The position numbers were made by a program, and so were the translations under genes. From contig NFUW01000001.1 in assembly GCA_002127285.1 (NCBI GenBank), positions 880,057 to 944,056 of the forward strand: DNA of 64,000 nucleotides, given 5' to 3'. This DNA is from Chitinophagaceae bacterium IBVUCB1. Its GTDB lineage: Bacteria; Bacteroidota; Bacteroidia; Chitinophagales; Chitinophagaceae. Numbering within the stretch: the first letter of the stretch is position 1; each line of letters opens with the position of its first letter. Positions 17,888-24,700 of this stretch are shown in pieces. Under the pieces are notes generated by a model. The model was not told the origin of the DNA. It was given only the letters and a program-made list of their open reading frames with translations, and made no database searches.

Positions 17888-18154
17888 TCAATGCAGTTTG
17901 TCAGCGTATTTTTCGGGGTTGCCGTTAAATGCCGTTTTGCAGGTTTCGCTGCAAAACCATACTGTATCATTGTTGTGAACAGTGTATTCCGTCCAAGTGC
18001 TGTCTTTCACCATTTCGCACACGGGGTCTATCGGGCCCTCGGTTATAGTAGTTGTTTCTTCTTTAGGTGCTTCTATGGTTGTGTTACCATCGGGTGCATT
18101 GCCGCAAGATGCCATCACTACCGATGCCAGGCATATAAACACGATACGTTTCAT
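17888..18154 (-). CDS. YHS-domain lipoprotein
   Basis: An 88-residue lipoprotein (lipobox VMASC, Cys17) with a short acidic linker and a C-terminal YHS domain (DPVCEMVKDS, then WFCSETCKTAFNGNPEKYA). YHS domains carry Cys residues that bind metals and occur in copper- and mercury-handling proteins. It would sit in the periplasm or on the inner face of the outer membrane. It is last in an apparent operon with an MbnP-like lipoprotein, a T9SS WD40 protein and a small membrane protein, which supports a metal-related role. A terminator follows directly. Confidence 0.85.
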   Translation of the reverse strand: MKRIVFICLASVVMASCGNAPDGNTTIEAPKEETTTITEGPIDPVCEMVKDSTWTEYTVHNNDTVWFCSETCKTAFNGNPEKYADKLH

Positions 18155-18159
18155 CTGTT

Positions 18160-18387
18160 TTAATTTTTTACAAAGGTAGTATTTGTTTTCACAGCATTAG
18201 CTTTCGCTAACCTTAGTGTATGGTTAAAAATAAGTATCGTGATGTACAGGATACTTAAACTGTATGCCAGCAAAAACATATTCCAGACTGGTGTGCTATT
18301 GGTTACTTCCTTACCAATAGCAGGTAGCAGAAGTGTAATAATCGATAACACTATCCCTTGTGCTAAAAATTTATATGTATTGTCCAT
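18160..18387 (-). CDS. Small membrane protein, function unknown
   Basis: 75 residues with two hydrophobic segments (about 9-26 and 35-57) and a short polar C-terminus. No family was recognised. It begins 1 nt after the WD40 stop and ends 5 nt before the YHS gene, so it is almost certainly translated as part of that operon. The tight spacing is the main evidence that it is real. Confidence 0.62.
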   Translation of the reverse strand: MDNTYKFLAQGIVLSIITLLLPAIGKEVTNSTPVWNMFLLAYSLSILYITILIFNHTLRLAKANAVKTNTTFVKN

Positions 18388-18388
18388 T

Positions 18389-19603
18389 TTATTTTTTTAT
18401 AAATGGTGTTGTACTCGTTTGTTTATTATCAATTACCCTGAGCCAGTAATTGCCTGTTGGCAATGATGTTGTAGTTATCAGGAAATTATCGCCCGTCTTG
18501 CTGATTGGCAGAAAGTGTATCTTCCCGGTAGCATCCAGCACAGTTATGCTTTCTGCATTTTTGCAATACAATTGCAGCATGTCTGCACATGGGTTGGGGT
18601 AGATGTTTACATACTTGTTCCCAATATTGGTTATACTGGTATTGAATAGCAAATCCCACAACTGCACATCGCCGCTGGCAGTGCCTGCCGCTACATATCT
18701 GCCATTGGGCGAAAAATCTACTGAGAATACTGTACCGCTGCCCGCTTTGCTGAAGCTTTTTAGCTGCGAACCTGTATTAAAATCCCATATCCGTATAGTG
18801 CCGTCTTTGCTGCCCGATACGATTTTGCTGCCATCGTCCGATATGTCAATAAAGCGTACTTCATCCGTATGCCCGTTGAGCGTGCGTACCAATGCCCCCG
18901 TAGCAACATTCCATATTTTTATGCTCTTGTCTTTGCTACCCGATACGATGTGGCTGCCATCGGGTGTCATCTTCACACCATATACCCAAGATGTATGACC
19001 CGTAAAGCTGCGGATAAAATTGCCTGCCGTATCCCATAGTTTCACGGCATTATCATCGCCGCCTGTTATTATTTTTTCCTGCGCAGTCCAGTCGCTGCAC
19101 ATCACCCAATTGTTGTGCGCGTCAATGCTATGCAGTTGCGCACCGCTTGCCGCATGGTATATGAACAGTTTTTTGCCCGAACTGCCTACTGCCAGTTTAC
19201 TATTGTCGGGAGAGAAGTTGACTGAAAAAGAAAAATTGACACTCAGGTCTATTGTATTCAGCAATGCAGGTGGTGAGGTGGTGTAGTCAAAGATGAGCAG
19301 GTTGCCCATTTCTTCTATCGCGGCAGCCCTTGTGCCATTGCTGCTCAGCTTCACGCCCTGTATGCACAGCAGGCTGCTATCTACCTGATAGTCCCATAAT
19401 AGGTTTCCGTTATTCAGGTCAAATATCCGCAACCACGATGGCGTGCACTCTGAGCCGCTAAACACTTTATTGCCATCGGCAGAAAAAGAAACAGAATAGG
19501 TTTCTTTTTTGAAAGGCGCACATGGTTTGTTCCATTTCAGATTTTGCGCTGTTACAATTTGTACAGATAATAAGTACACAGCGAATATCAATATATTTTT
19601 CAT
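18389..19603 (-). CDS. WD40 beta-propeller protein with T9SS C-terminal sorting domain
   Basis: 404 residues: signal peptide (about 1-19), a WD40 propeller (about 30-320) and a type A T9SS sorting domain (about 328-404). Blades are marked by repeats such as GGDDNAVKLWD, GSKDKSIKIWN, GSKDGTIRIWD and GTASGDVQLWD. The sorting domain opens with VNIYPNPCADMLQLY and ends in the usual short basic tail. The protein is predicted to cross the outer membrane through the type IX system and be released or anchored outside the cell. Propellers are binding scaffolds, and the partner is unknown. It lies between the MbnP-like lipoprotein (9 nt) and the small membrane protein (1 nt). Confidence 0.9.
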   Translation of the reverse strand: MKNILIFAVYLLSVQIVTAQNLKWNKPCAPFKKETYSVSFSADGNKVFSGSECTPSWLRIFDLNNGNLLWDYQVDSSLLCIQGVKLSSNGTRAAAIEEMGNLLIFDYTTSPPALLNTIDLSVNFSFSVNFSPDNSKLAVGSSGKKLFIYHAASGAQLHSIDAHNNWVMCSDWTAQEKIITGGDDNAVKLWDTAGNFIRSFTGHTSWVYGVKMTPDGSHIVSGSKDKSIKIWNVATGALVRTLNGHTDEVRFIDISDDGSKIVSGSKDGTIRIWDFNTGSQLKSFSKAGSGTVFSVDFSPNGRYVAAGTASGDVQLWDLLFNTSITNIGNKYVNIYPNPCADMLQLYCKNAESITVLDATGKIHFLPISKTGDNFLITTTSLPTGNYWLRVIDNKQTSTTPFIKK

Positions 19604-19612
19604 CGTTAGTTT

Positions 19613-20395
19613 TTAATGAGTGTGAACTGATACTTCTTTTACGCTAAACATACCGGCATAATTTTCTGCAATTTTTACAGCAGTAGCACCAGGCATGTGT
19701 ACTGTATTTGTTGTAGAAAAATCTACAGCATTGGGCATACCAAACATTTTAGCTGCATTAGCTTCCATATGTACATGGTAGCTACTACCACTGATAGTAA
19801 TAGCTTGCGGAAAGTTTAGACTGACGGTTTTTACGGTACTGTTTGCACCTGAGAAACCACCGATATGAAATTTTAACATTTTATCGGTAGCTGTAGATTT
19901 AGGTGCTTTACCTTCCATTTTCAATTGTATATAGCCGCTGTTCCAACTCCAAAACATACCATTTGAAGCATCTAATGCACCTGTTTGAGCACCACTTACG
20001 TTGCGCAAACTATCTACTCCTATCATAAAACTGATACCAGTGTATGTACCATTAGGTATATTCTTGATGGTAAACACTTGTGAAGATGATTTTGACTCTT
20101 CAACTAAATGATAACTTTCCGGCTCGGCATAGTTTGAGCCGCCTATAAGCTTAATATTCGTTACATAATAGTTGAATTTACTTATTTGGAAAGAATCTCC
20201 TAAATGGTTGGTGTACCATTTGGTATCGAGTACCAAGTCTTCAGTTTTTACTCGGTTATCTATCATCAATTCAACACTACCAGTAGTATTGTTGTTGTCG
20301 TGATCATCATTATGATTGTCTTCTTTTTTGCAAGAAGAAACTGTAGTAATAGCCAAAGCTGCTATCACACTGAATAATTTATATGCGAATTTCAT
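19613..20395 (-). CDS. MbnP-like lipoprotein (copper-associated periplasmic protein)
   Basis: 260 residues with a lipoprotein signal (VSSCKKE) and a His/Asp/Asn-rich linker (KKEDNHNDDHDNNN). The domain pattern of the MbnP family follows: DLVLDTKWYTNHLGDSFQISKF near the start, YYVTNIKL, LEVN-like strands, and a His-bearing end (YHVHMEANAAKMF, SVHTH). MbnP proteins are partners of the dihaem protein MbnH in copper handling, where a tryptophan is oxidised to a copper-binding kynurenine. No MbnH gene is in the window. It is first or second in the operon with the WD40 and YHS genes. Family assignment is good; a copper role here is inferred. Confidence 0.78.
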   Translation of the reverse strand: MKFAYKLFSVIAALAITTVSSCKKEDNHNDDHDNNNTTGSVELMIDNRVKTEDLVLDTKWYTNHLGDSFQISKFNYYVTNIKLIGGSNYAEPESYHLVEESKSSSQVFTIKNIPNGTYTGISFMIGVDSLRNVSGAQTGALDASNGMFWSWNSGYIQLKMEGKAPKSTATDKMLKFHIGGFSGANSTVKTVSLNFPQAITISGSSYHVHMEANAAKMFGMPNAVDFSTTNTVHMPGATAVKIAENYAGMFSVKEVSVHTH

Positions 20396-20550
20396 TTTGT
20401 ATATTTTTTGTGTGTAAAGGATAATCTTAATTACACCACATAGTTATATAATAATAATCTGAAAAAATATTTGCAGACACAGTCCTTTAAACATAACCAT
20501 TGCTATCGCACTTGCTTATGTCATCTCAGCACTTAATTATGTCCGTAACA

Positions 20551-20937
20551 CTATGATACTATTGCAGGAGGATGGAATATGAAGGAAGTGTAAATAATGC
20601 CGCGCATATCTATATAATAGTCGTTTTGCACAATAGTGTCTATACAGTACAAAACCGGCAATGATATTTTTTCAACAACTAAGAAAGGTATAATCTCTAT
20701 TTTGTTTTCGCTTTGTGGTTGGCTTTCCGATTTTTTGTCTTGCTTTTCATCAGCTTTTGCAAGTTGCTTTTTCAAGTAGCATTTACCGTTACATTTTAAC
20801 TTTGGCTTTGCTTTGTTTTCGCATAATACAGTAGCAACATATTGCTTGTTTATCTCATACCATGCTACTACTCCCAGCTTTACCAAACATTGGAAACTAA
20901 GACTTAATAGCAATATGATGATAACAATATTTTTCAT
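20551..20937 (-). CDS. Small Cys-rich exported protein, probable metal-locus component
   Basis: About 128 residues from ATG 20937 (an in-frame ATG at 20952 would add five). An N-terminal hydrophobic segment (about 2-22) is followed by VATVLCENKAKPKLKCNGKCYLKKQL, whose three Cys residues (spacing C-x9-C-x3-C) and basic tail resemble a family often seen beside MbnP and TonB receptors in Bacteroidota (recalled, not searched). The middle is Lys/Glu/Gln-rich and the C-terminus hydrophobic. It is upstream of the MbnP-like gene on the same strand, with a 155-nt gap and its own TAnnTTTG box. A Cys-based metal sensor or carrier is a guess. Confidence 0.65.
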   Translation of the reverse strand: MKNIVIIILLLSLSFQCLVKLGVVAWYEINKQYVATVLCENKAKPKLKCNGKCYLKKQLAKADEKQDKKSESQPQSENKIEIIPFLVVEKISLPVLYCIDTIVQNDYYIDMRGIIYTSFIFHPPAIVS

Positions 20938-20949
20938 TCTATTTGAAAA

Positions 20950-20957
20950 CAAAGCTA
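20950..20957 (-). promoter_or_regulatory. Putative -7 promoter box for the Cys-rich gene
   Basis: Minus-strand TAGCTTTG (TAnnTTTG) lies 12 nt upstream of the ATG at 20937. It favours that start over the one at 20952. Confidence 0.45.
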
Positions 20958-21018
20958 CAATAATAGACAGTTAAAATAAGATAAAGGTACAGGGTAAGTC
21001 TATGATTTTTATTATTTT

Positions 21019-21474
21019 TTAATTTTTACAGGGGTGTAACATTTCTATATGCGGTATCCCATCTTCAAGGTATTCATCGCCCTGCTGCACAAAGCCCATA
21101 CTTTCATAAAACGCTTTCAGGTACAGTTGCGCGCCAATACGCAATGTTTGTTTGCCAAATATTTCTGCTGCCTTTTCGATAGATAGCTGCATTAATTCCC
21201 TGCCCAATGCCTTGCCTCTGTAATCGGGGTCTGTTACTACCCGCCCTATTGATGCCTCTGCATACGATACGCCTGCAGGCACCAGCCTGCTGTATGCAAC
21301 CAGTGAGCTGTCTGCAAAGCCAAGCAGGTGCAGGCATTTTTTGTCTTTATCATCCATATCCTGAAACACGCAGTTTTGCTCTACCACAAAAACCTTGCTG
21401 CGTAGTTTCAGCACCTCATACAGTTCGTAGTTACTTAGTTCGTCAAATGCTTTCAGCCGCCAGTTCAGTTGCAT
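21019..21474 (-). CDS. ElaA-type GNAT acetyltransferase
   Basis: A 151-residue cytosolic GNAT-fold protein. The N-terminus (LNWRLKAFDELSNYELYEVLKLRSKVFVVEQ, read in parts) and QDMDDKDKKCLHLLGF are the ElaA-family signature. The acetyl-CoA loop is seen as RVVTDPDYRGKALGRELM. The ElaA substrate is unknown. It starts 2 nt after the 480-residue membrane protein gene and is last in the long operon that begins with the carbamoyltransferase. Whether it takes part in that pathway is unclear. Confidence 0.88.
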   Translation of the reverse strand: MQLNWRLKAFDELSNYELYEVLKLRSKVFVVEQNCVFQDMDDKDKKCLHLLGFADSSLVAYSRLVPAGVSYAEASIGRVVTDPDYRGKALGRELMQLSIEKAAEIFGKQTLRIGAQLYLKAFYESMGFVQQGDEYLEDGIPHIEMLHPCKN

Positions 21475-21476
21475 GG

Positions 21477-22886
21477 TTATGGTGTTATGTTTTTAAAATA
21501 CCTGATGATATAATGACTATTGGTATCTATAGTAAAATATTGATTGTTCATTTGGTCGGGCTTGTAATCGTGAAAGCAACCTGCATAGATGTATCTGTCG
21601 GTTGGCACAGCGCTGCTATCTTTTACAAAATAAAACGATCGGTTTGATTGACCGTTCATAGCAGATAGTATTATACTTTCCGCACCTGCCGCCCAAGGCT
21701 CTATCATTGTTTTTTTAACATCCTCGCCATCAATGATGGCCAACTTATTGATGCCATCTTTATCCATCTGGTTCAGTATGGTTGTAGTTATATCAACCCT
21801 TGCGGTAAACCTTTTTGCACCATTGTATATGTACAAAAGCCTGCTACCTATTATCAGCAACATTAGTATAAATACCACACGGGGTTTCAGGGCAGGCAAT
21901 ATGTAGTAAACAAAAGGTAATGTACATATGATTGCCATGCCCATTATTTCGCTCTCGATATAATACAGATGGTGACCGGTAAGATTATTAAATACCAGGC
22001 ATATCAATACATAATAAGCTATTGCAGTAAAACCGCATAAGGCTGCTAATTTGTACTTCTTATGTATCAGTAAGTAGCTCATACCCCATACAAATAATAT
22101 AACAGCTACCCAATAGTTAGTGATGCATTGCTTGATGAAATAGATGCTGAAATCGCTGCCCAAAGCAGTAACAATATCGTGGAGGCTAAAGTGCAACGCA
22201 TTATGCATTTTGCCACTGTCGTACGTCTGGCTGCTGCTCAATATCAGCTTGATGGTTATTACAGCAGCTATTATCAGCGTCACTAATAGTTTCGACTTCT
22301 GTTGCGGGTAATTGTTACTAATGAACAAATAGTACACAGATAAGAAGAATACAATAGGTATAACACCTGCATGGGTAAAGATGGCAGTGGTTATTAATGC
22401 GGCAAATAAACAAATACGTAACAAATGCCGAGGTGTTGCGGTGCGATATAGCAATGTACCGAACCCAAGCATCATCCAAGCAGTAGCTTGAAAAATCTCA
22501 TTGTTGCTCCAGTAAAATGCCTCTGATGCAAACAGTAAATAGTAGAAGCAAAGTAACACGGCTATTTTATATTGCCTGCATACAAATACTAGCACTGCGG
22601 ACGATAAAAAATAAAACAGGTTGAACGACAGGGAATATGATAACAGAATTGTTTTTAATGGCAGATGCATTTTGCTGCCAAGCATCGGCACCATTTGAGT
22701 TATAAATGCACCAAAACGATTTTCCTGAATATAAAGCCTACCCTCTGTTATGATATTGAATAAAATGAAAGAGGCATCTGTAAATAACATGCGCTCTTTA
22801 TAATACCACAAGGATGCAATGCACAAAATAAACAACCCTGCTAAGCCGGTGTAAGCAGCTAATCGTGTAGTGTTATTTTCTTGCAT
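21477..22886 (-). CDS. Polytopic membrane protein, possible GT-C-like, function unknown
   Basis: About 469 residues from ATG 22886; an in-frame ATG at 22919 would add 11 residues and leave 5 nt to the CarB-like gene. About ten hydrophobic segments span residues 10-370. A soluble C-terminal part (about 375-469) contains LAIIDGEDVKKTMIEPW. The overall shape resembles GT-C membrane glycosyltransferases or O-antigen ligase-like proteins, but the acidic first-loop signature is not clear. It lies within an operon with carbamoyl-transfer genes, so a role in a membrane-linked glycan or lipid pathway is possible. Confidence 0.68.
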   Translation of the reverse strand: MQENNTTRLAAYTGLAGLFILCIASLWYYKERMLFTDASFILFNIITEGRLYIQENRFGAFITQMVPMLGSKMHLPLKTILLSYSLSFNLFYFLSSAVLVFVCRQYKIAVLLCFYYLLFASEAFYWSNNEIFQATAWMMLGFGTLLYRTATPRHLLRICLFAALITTAIFTHAGVIPIVFFLSVYYLFISNNYPQQKSKLLVTLIIAAVITIKLILSSSQTYDSGKMHNALHFSLHDIVTALGSDFSIYFIKQCITNYWVAVILFVWGMSYLLIHKKYKLAALCGFTAIAYYVLICLVFNNLTGHHLYYIESEIMGMAIICTLPFVYYILPALKPRVVFILMLLIIGSRLLYIYNGAKRFTARVDITTTILNQMDKDGINKLAIIDGEDVKKTMIEPWAAGAESIILSAMNGQSNRSFYFVKDSSAVPTDRYIYAGCFHDYKPDQMNNQYFTIDTNSHYIIRYFKNITP

Positions 22887-22924
22887 AAGGGTAAGATAGG
22901 ATTTTGGCACGATATGCACTATGC

Positions 22925-24118
22925 TTACTTGCTCAGGTGCATGCTCCTTTCTTTATACAACTGACGAAACCATGGGTCGCGCAGGTCTTTTATAAAGCGG
23001 ATAGCCTCTCCCGTACTCTTCATTTCGGGCCCCAATTCTTTATTTACATTAGGGAATTTATTGAAGCTGAATACGGGTTCTTTCACCGCGAAGCCGTCTA
23101 GCTTTTTTTCCAGCTTAAAGTCTTTCAGCTTCATTTCGCCCAGCATCACTTTGGTAGCTATATTCAGGTACGGTATGCCGTATGCTTTGGCTATGAAAGG
23201 TGTAGTGCGGCTGGCACGGGGGTTGGCTTCTATCACATATACCTTGCCGTCCTTAATAGCAAACTGTATATTGATAAGCCCTTTTACGTTCAGCTTCAAA
23301 GCTATCTTCTTTGCAATGTCTGCCATCTCGTCCACTATCATCGGCCCAAGGTTGAAGCATGGCAGCAACGCATGGCTATCGCCACTATGTATGCCCGCAG
23401 GCTCTATATGCTCCATAATGCCCATGATGTGAACATCCTCACCATCACATATCGCATCTACTTCCGCTTCCTGACAGCGGTCTAAGAAGTGGTCTATTAA
23501 TATCTTATTGCCCGGCAGGTGTTTCAGCAGGCTCAGTACGCTTTTCTCCAGTTCGTCGTCGTTGATGACAATGCGCATACGCTGTCCGCCCAATACATAC
23601 GATGGACGCACCAGTACAGGGTAGCCTACCTGGTTGGCTACTTCTATTGCCTCGTCGGTAGTATAAGCCGTGCCGTAGCGCGGGTAGGGTATGTTCAGTT
23701 CTTTCAGCATATCGCTAAAGCGGCCACGGTCTTCAGCAATGTCCATATTATCGAACGATGTACCTATGATGCGGATGCCTTTTTCGTGCAGGCGTTTTGC
23801 CAGCTTCAGGGCTGTTTGTCCGCCAAGCTGCACGATAACGCCGTATGGTTTTTCATGCTCTATGATTTCCCACAAATGCTCCCAATATACAGGCTCAAAA
23901 TATAGCTTGTCGGCAATATCAAAATCGGTAGATACTGTTTCGGGGTTGCAATTCACCATAATGGCCTCGTACCCGCTTTCCTTCACGGCTATCAGGCCGT
24001 GCGTGCAGCAGTAGTCAAACTCAATGCCTTGTCCTATGCGGTTGGGGCCAGAACCCAATACGATTACTTTTTTCCTTTCTCCGGGGATTGATTCGTTGAA
24101 AACGATAGAAGAACTCAT
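22925..24118 (-). CDS. Stand-alone C-terminal half of carbamoyl-phosphate synthetase large subunit
   Basis: About 397 residues from ATG 24118. The sequence corresponds to the second synthetase unit of CarB (about E. coli residues 555-935). It opens with KKVIVLGSGPNRIGQGIEFD, continues with MVNCNPETVSTDFD and the ATP-grasp core (VRPSYVLGGQRM, AICDGEDVHIMGIMEHIE), and has the Mg/ATP motif VIEANPRASRTTPF. The first synthetase unit, the oligomerisation domain and the MGS allosteric domain are all absent. An in-frame stop lies at 24146-24148 and an unrelated gene sits upstream, so this is not a simple frameshift. This half makes carbamoyl phosphate from carbamate and ATP. It is 17 nt behind an SxtJ-like gene in an operon with a carbamoyltransferase. 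Confidence 0.9.
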   Translation of the reverse strand: MSSSIVFNESIPGERKKVIVLGSGPNRIGQGIEFDYCCTHGLIAVKESGYEAIMVNCNPETVSTDFDIADKLYFEPVYWEHLWEIIEHEKPYGVIVQLGGQTALKLAKRLHEKGIRIIGTSFDNMDIAEDRGRFSDMLKELNIPYPRYGTAYTTDEAIEVANQVGYPVLVRPSYVLGGQRMRIVINDDELEKSVLSLLKHLPGNKILIDHFLDRCQEAEVDAICDGEDVHIMGIMEHIEPAGIHSGDSHALLPCFNLGPMIVDEMADIAKKIALKLNVKGLINIQFAIKDGKVYVIEANPRASRTTPFIAKAYGIPYLNIATKVMLGEMKLKDFKLEKKLDGFAVKEPVFSFNKFPNVNKELGPEMKSTGEAIRFIKDLRDPWFRQLYKERSMHLSK

Positions 24119-24135
24119 GAGTGGCAAAGTTAATG

Positions 24136-24492
24136 CTACCAAGTATTATTTAGGTCGTTTTTTGTAAAAAGATGCTGCCTGTCTATGAAATTGCTGTTGG
24201 CAGGTTTTTTTAATATAACACCCGTCTTCTTTTTCATGAAGAAAGCAACAGGCACCAATACCAGCCAGTATATGAGGCTGAGGAGTATGGTATTATTGAT
24301 ATGCCCTATAATGCCCGTCAGCCTGCCAAACCATTTGTGCACAAAGCCCGCAAACCCTGAAGATGCCAGCCCCAGTATGCCTATGGCAAACACCACATAC
24401 AGTACCTCTATACGGCGAAAGAGAAAATAAAGCAGCACCCCCACCAATACAATGGCAAGCAAAGACTCCTTTATTTTTACAGCTTCTTTCAT
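24136..24492 (-). CDS. SxtJ-like membrane protein
   Basis: 118 residues from ATG 24492; the frame is open further upstream but would overlap the DUF5989 gene. There are two to three hydrophobic segments (about 7-25, 30-50, 70-88). The C-terminal stretch LLSLIYWLVLVPVAFF, then a conserved basic tail ending FTKNDLNNTW, matches the SxtJ pattern (recalled). In saxitoxin clusters sxtJ travels with the carbamoyltransferase sxtI and the small sxtK; the same trio occurs in many other bacteria. Its function is unknown. Its ATG overlaps the stop of the DUF5989 gene (TAATG), implying coupled translation. Confidence 0.78.
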   Translation of the reverse strand: MKEAVKIKESLLAIVLVGVLLYFLFRRIEVLYVVFAIGILGLASSGFAGFVHKWFGRLTGIIGHINNTILLSLIYWLVLVPVAFFMKKKTGVILKKPANSNFIDRQHLFTKNDLNNTW

Positions 24493-24638
24493 TAAAACAA
24501 TGTATATATAAATGGTGCTAAGCCAGTATTGGCAGCAATAATCAAAACGGCAATCAGCAGTAGCGCTATGATGATGGGGGTGAGCCACCATTTTTTACGC
24601 TCTTTCAAAAATTGCCATAAGTCTTTTAAAAATTCCAT
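24492..24638 (-). CDS. 48-aa DUF5989/SxtK-like membrane protein
   Basis: A short gene. ATG 24638 to TAA at 24492-24494 gives 48 residues: an amphipathic start (MEFLKDLWQFLKERKKWW), one membrane helix (LTPIIIALLLIAVLIIAA) and the tail NTGLAPFIYTLF. This is the typical DUF5989 pattern found with NodU-type carbamoyltransferases and SxtJ. It lies between those two genes, and its stop codon overlaps the SxtJ ATG. It may tether or regulate the carbamoyltransferase at the membrane (inference). Confidence 0.85.
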   Translation of the reverse strand: MEFLKDLWQFLKERKKWWLTPIIIALLLIAVLIIAANTGLAPFIYTLF

Positions 24639-24657
24639 CGTGTTTCAAAAATAGGGA

Positions 24658-24699
24658 CTATGACTTAATGATGTCTATGATATTTTCGTTTTCTTCCAT
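24658..24699 (-). CDS. 13-codon ORF between carbamoyltransferase and DUF5989 genes
   Basis: ATG at 24699 begins 1 nt after the carbamoyltransferase stop and reads MEENENIIDIIKS before TAG at 24658-24660. The tight spacing suggests it could be translated by reinitiation, either as a tiny acidic peptide or as a coupling device for the next gene. It is too short to judge by composition. Confidence 0.25.
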   Translation of the reverse strand: MEENENIIDIIKS

Positions 24700-24700
24700 A

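Noticed and set aside
22919-24148. CarB half considered as a frameshifted full-length carB.
   Set aside because: An in-frame stop at 24146-24148 is followed upstream by a complete SxtJ-like gene and DUF5989 gene; no N-terminal CarB sequence is found in any frame.
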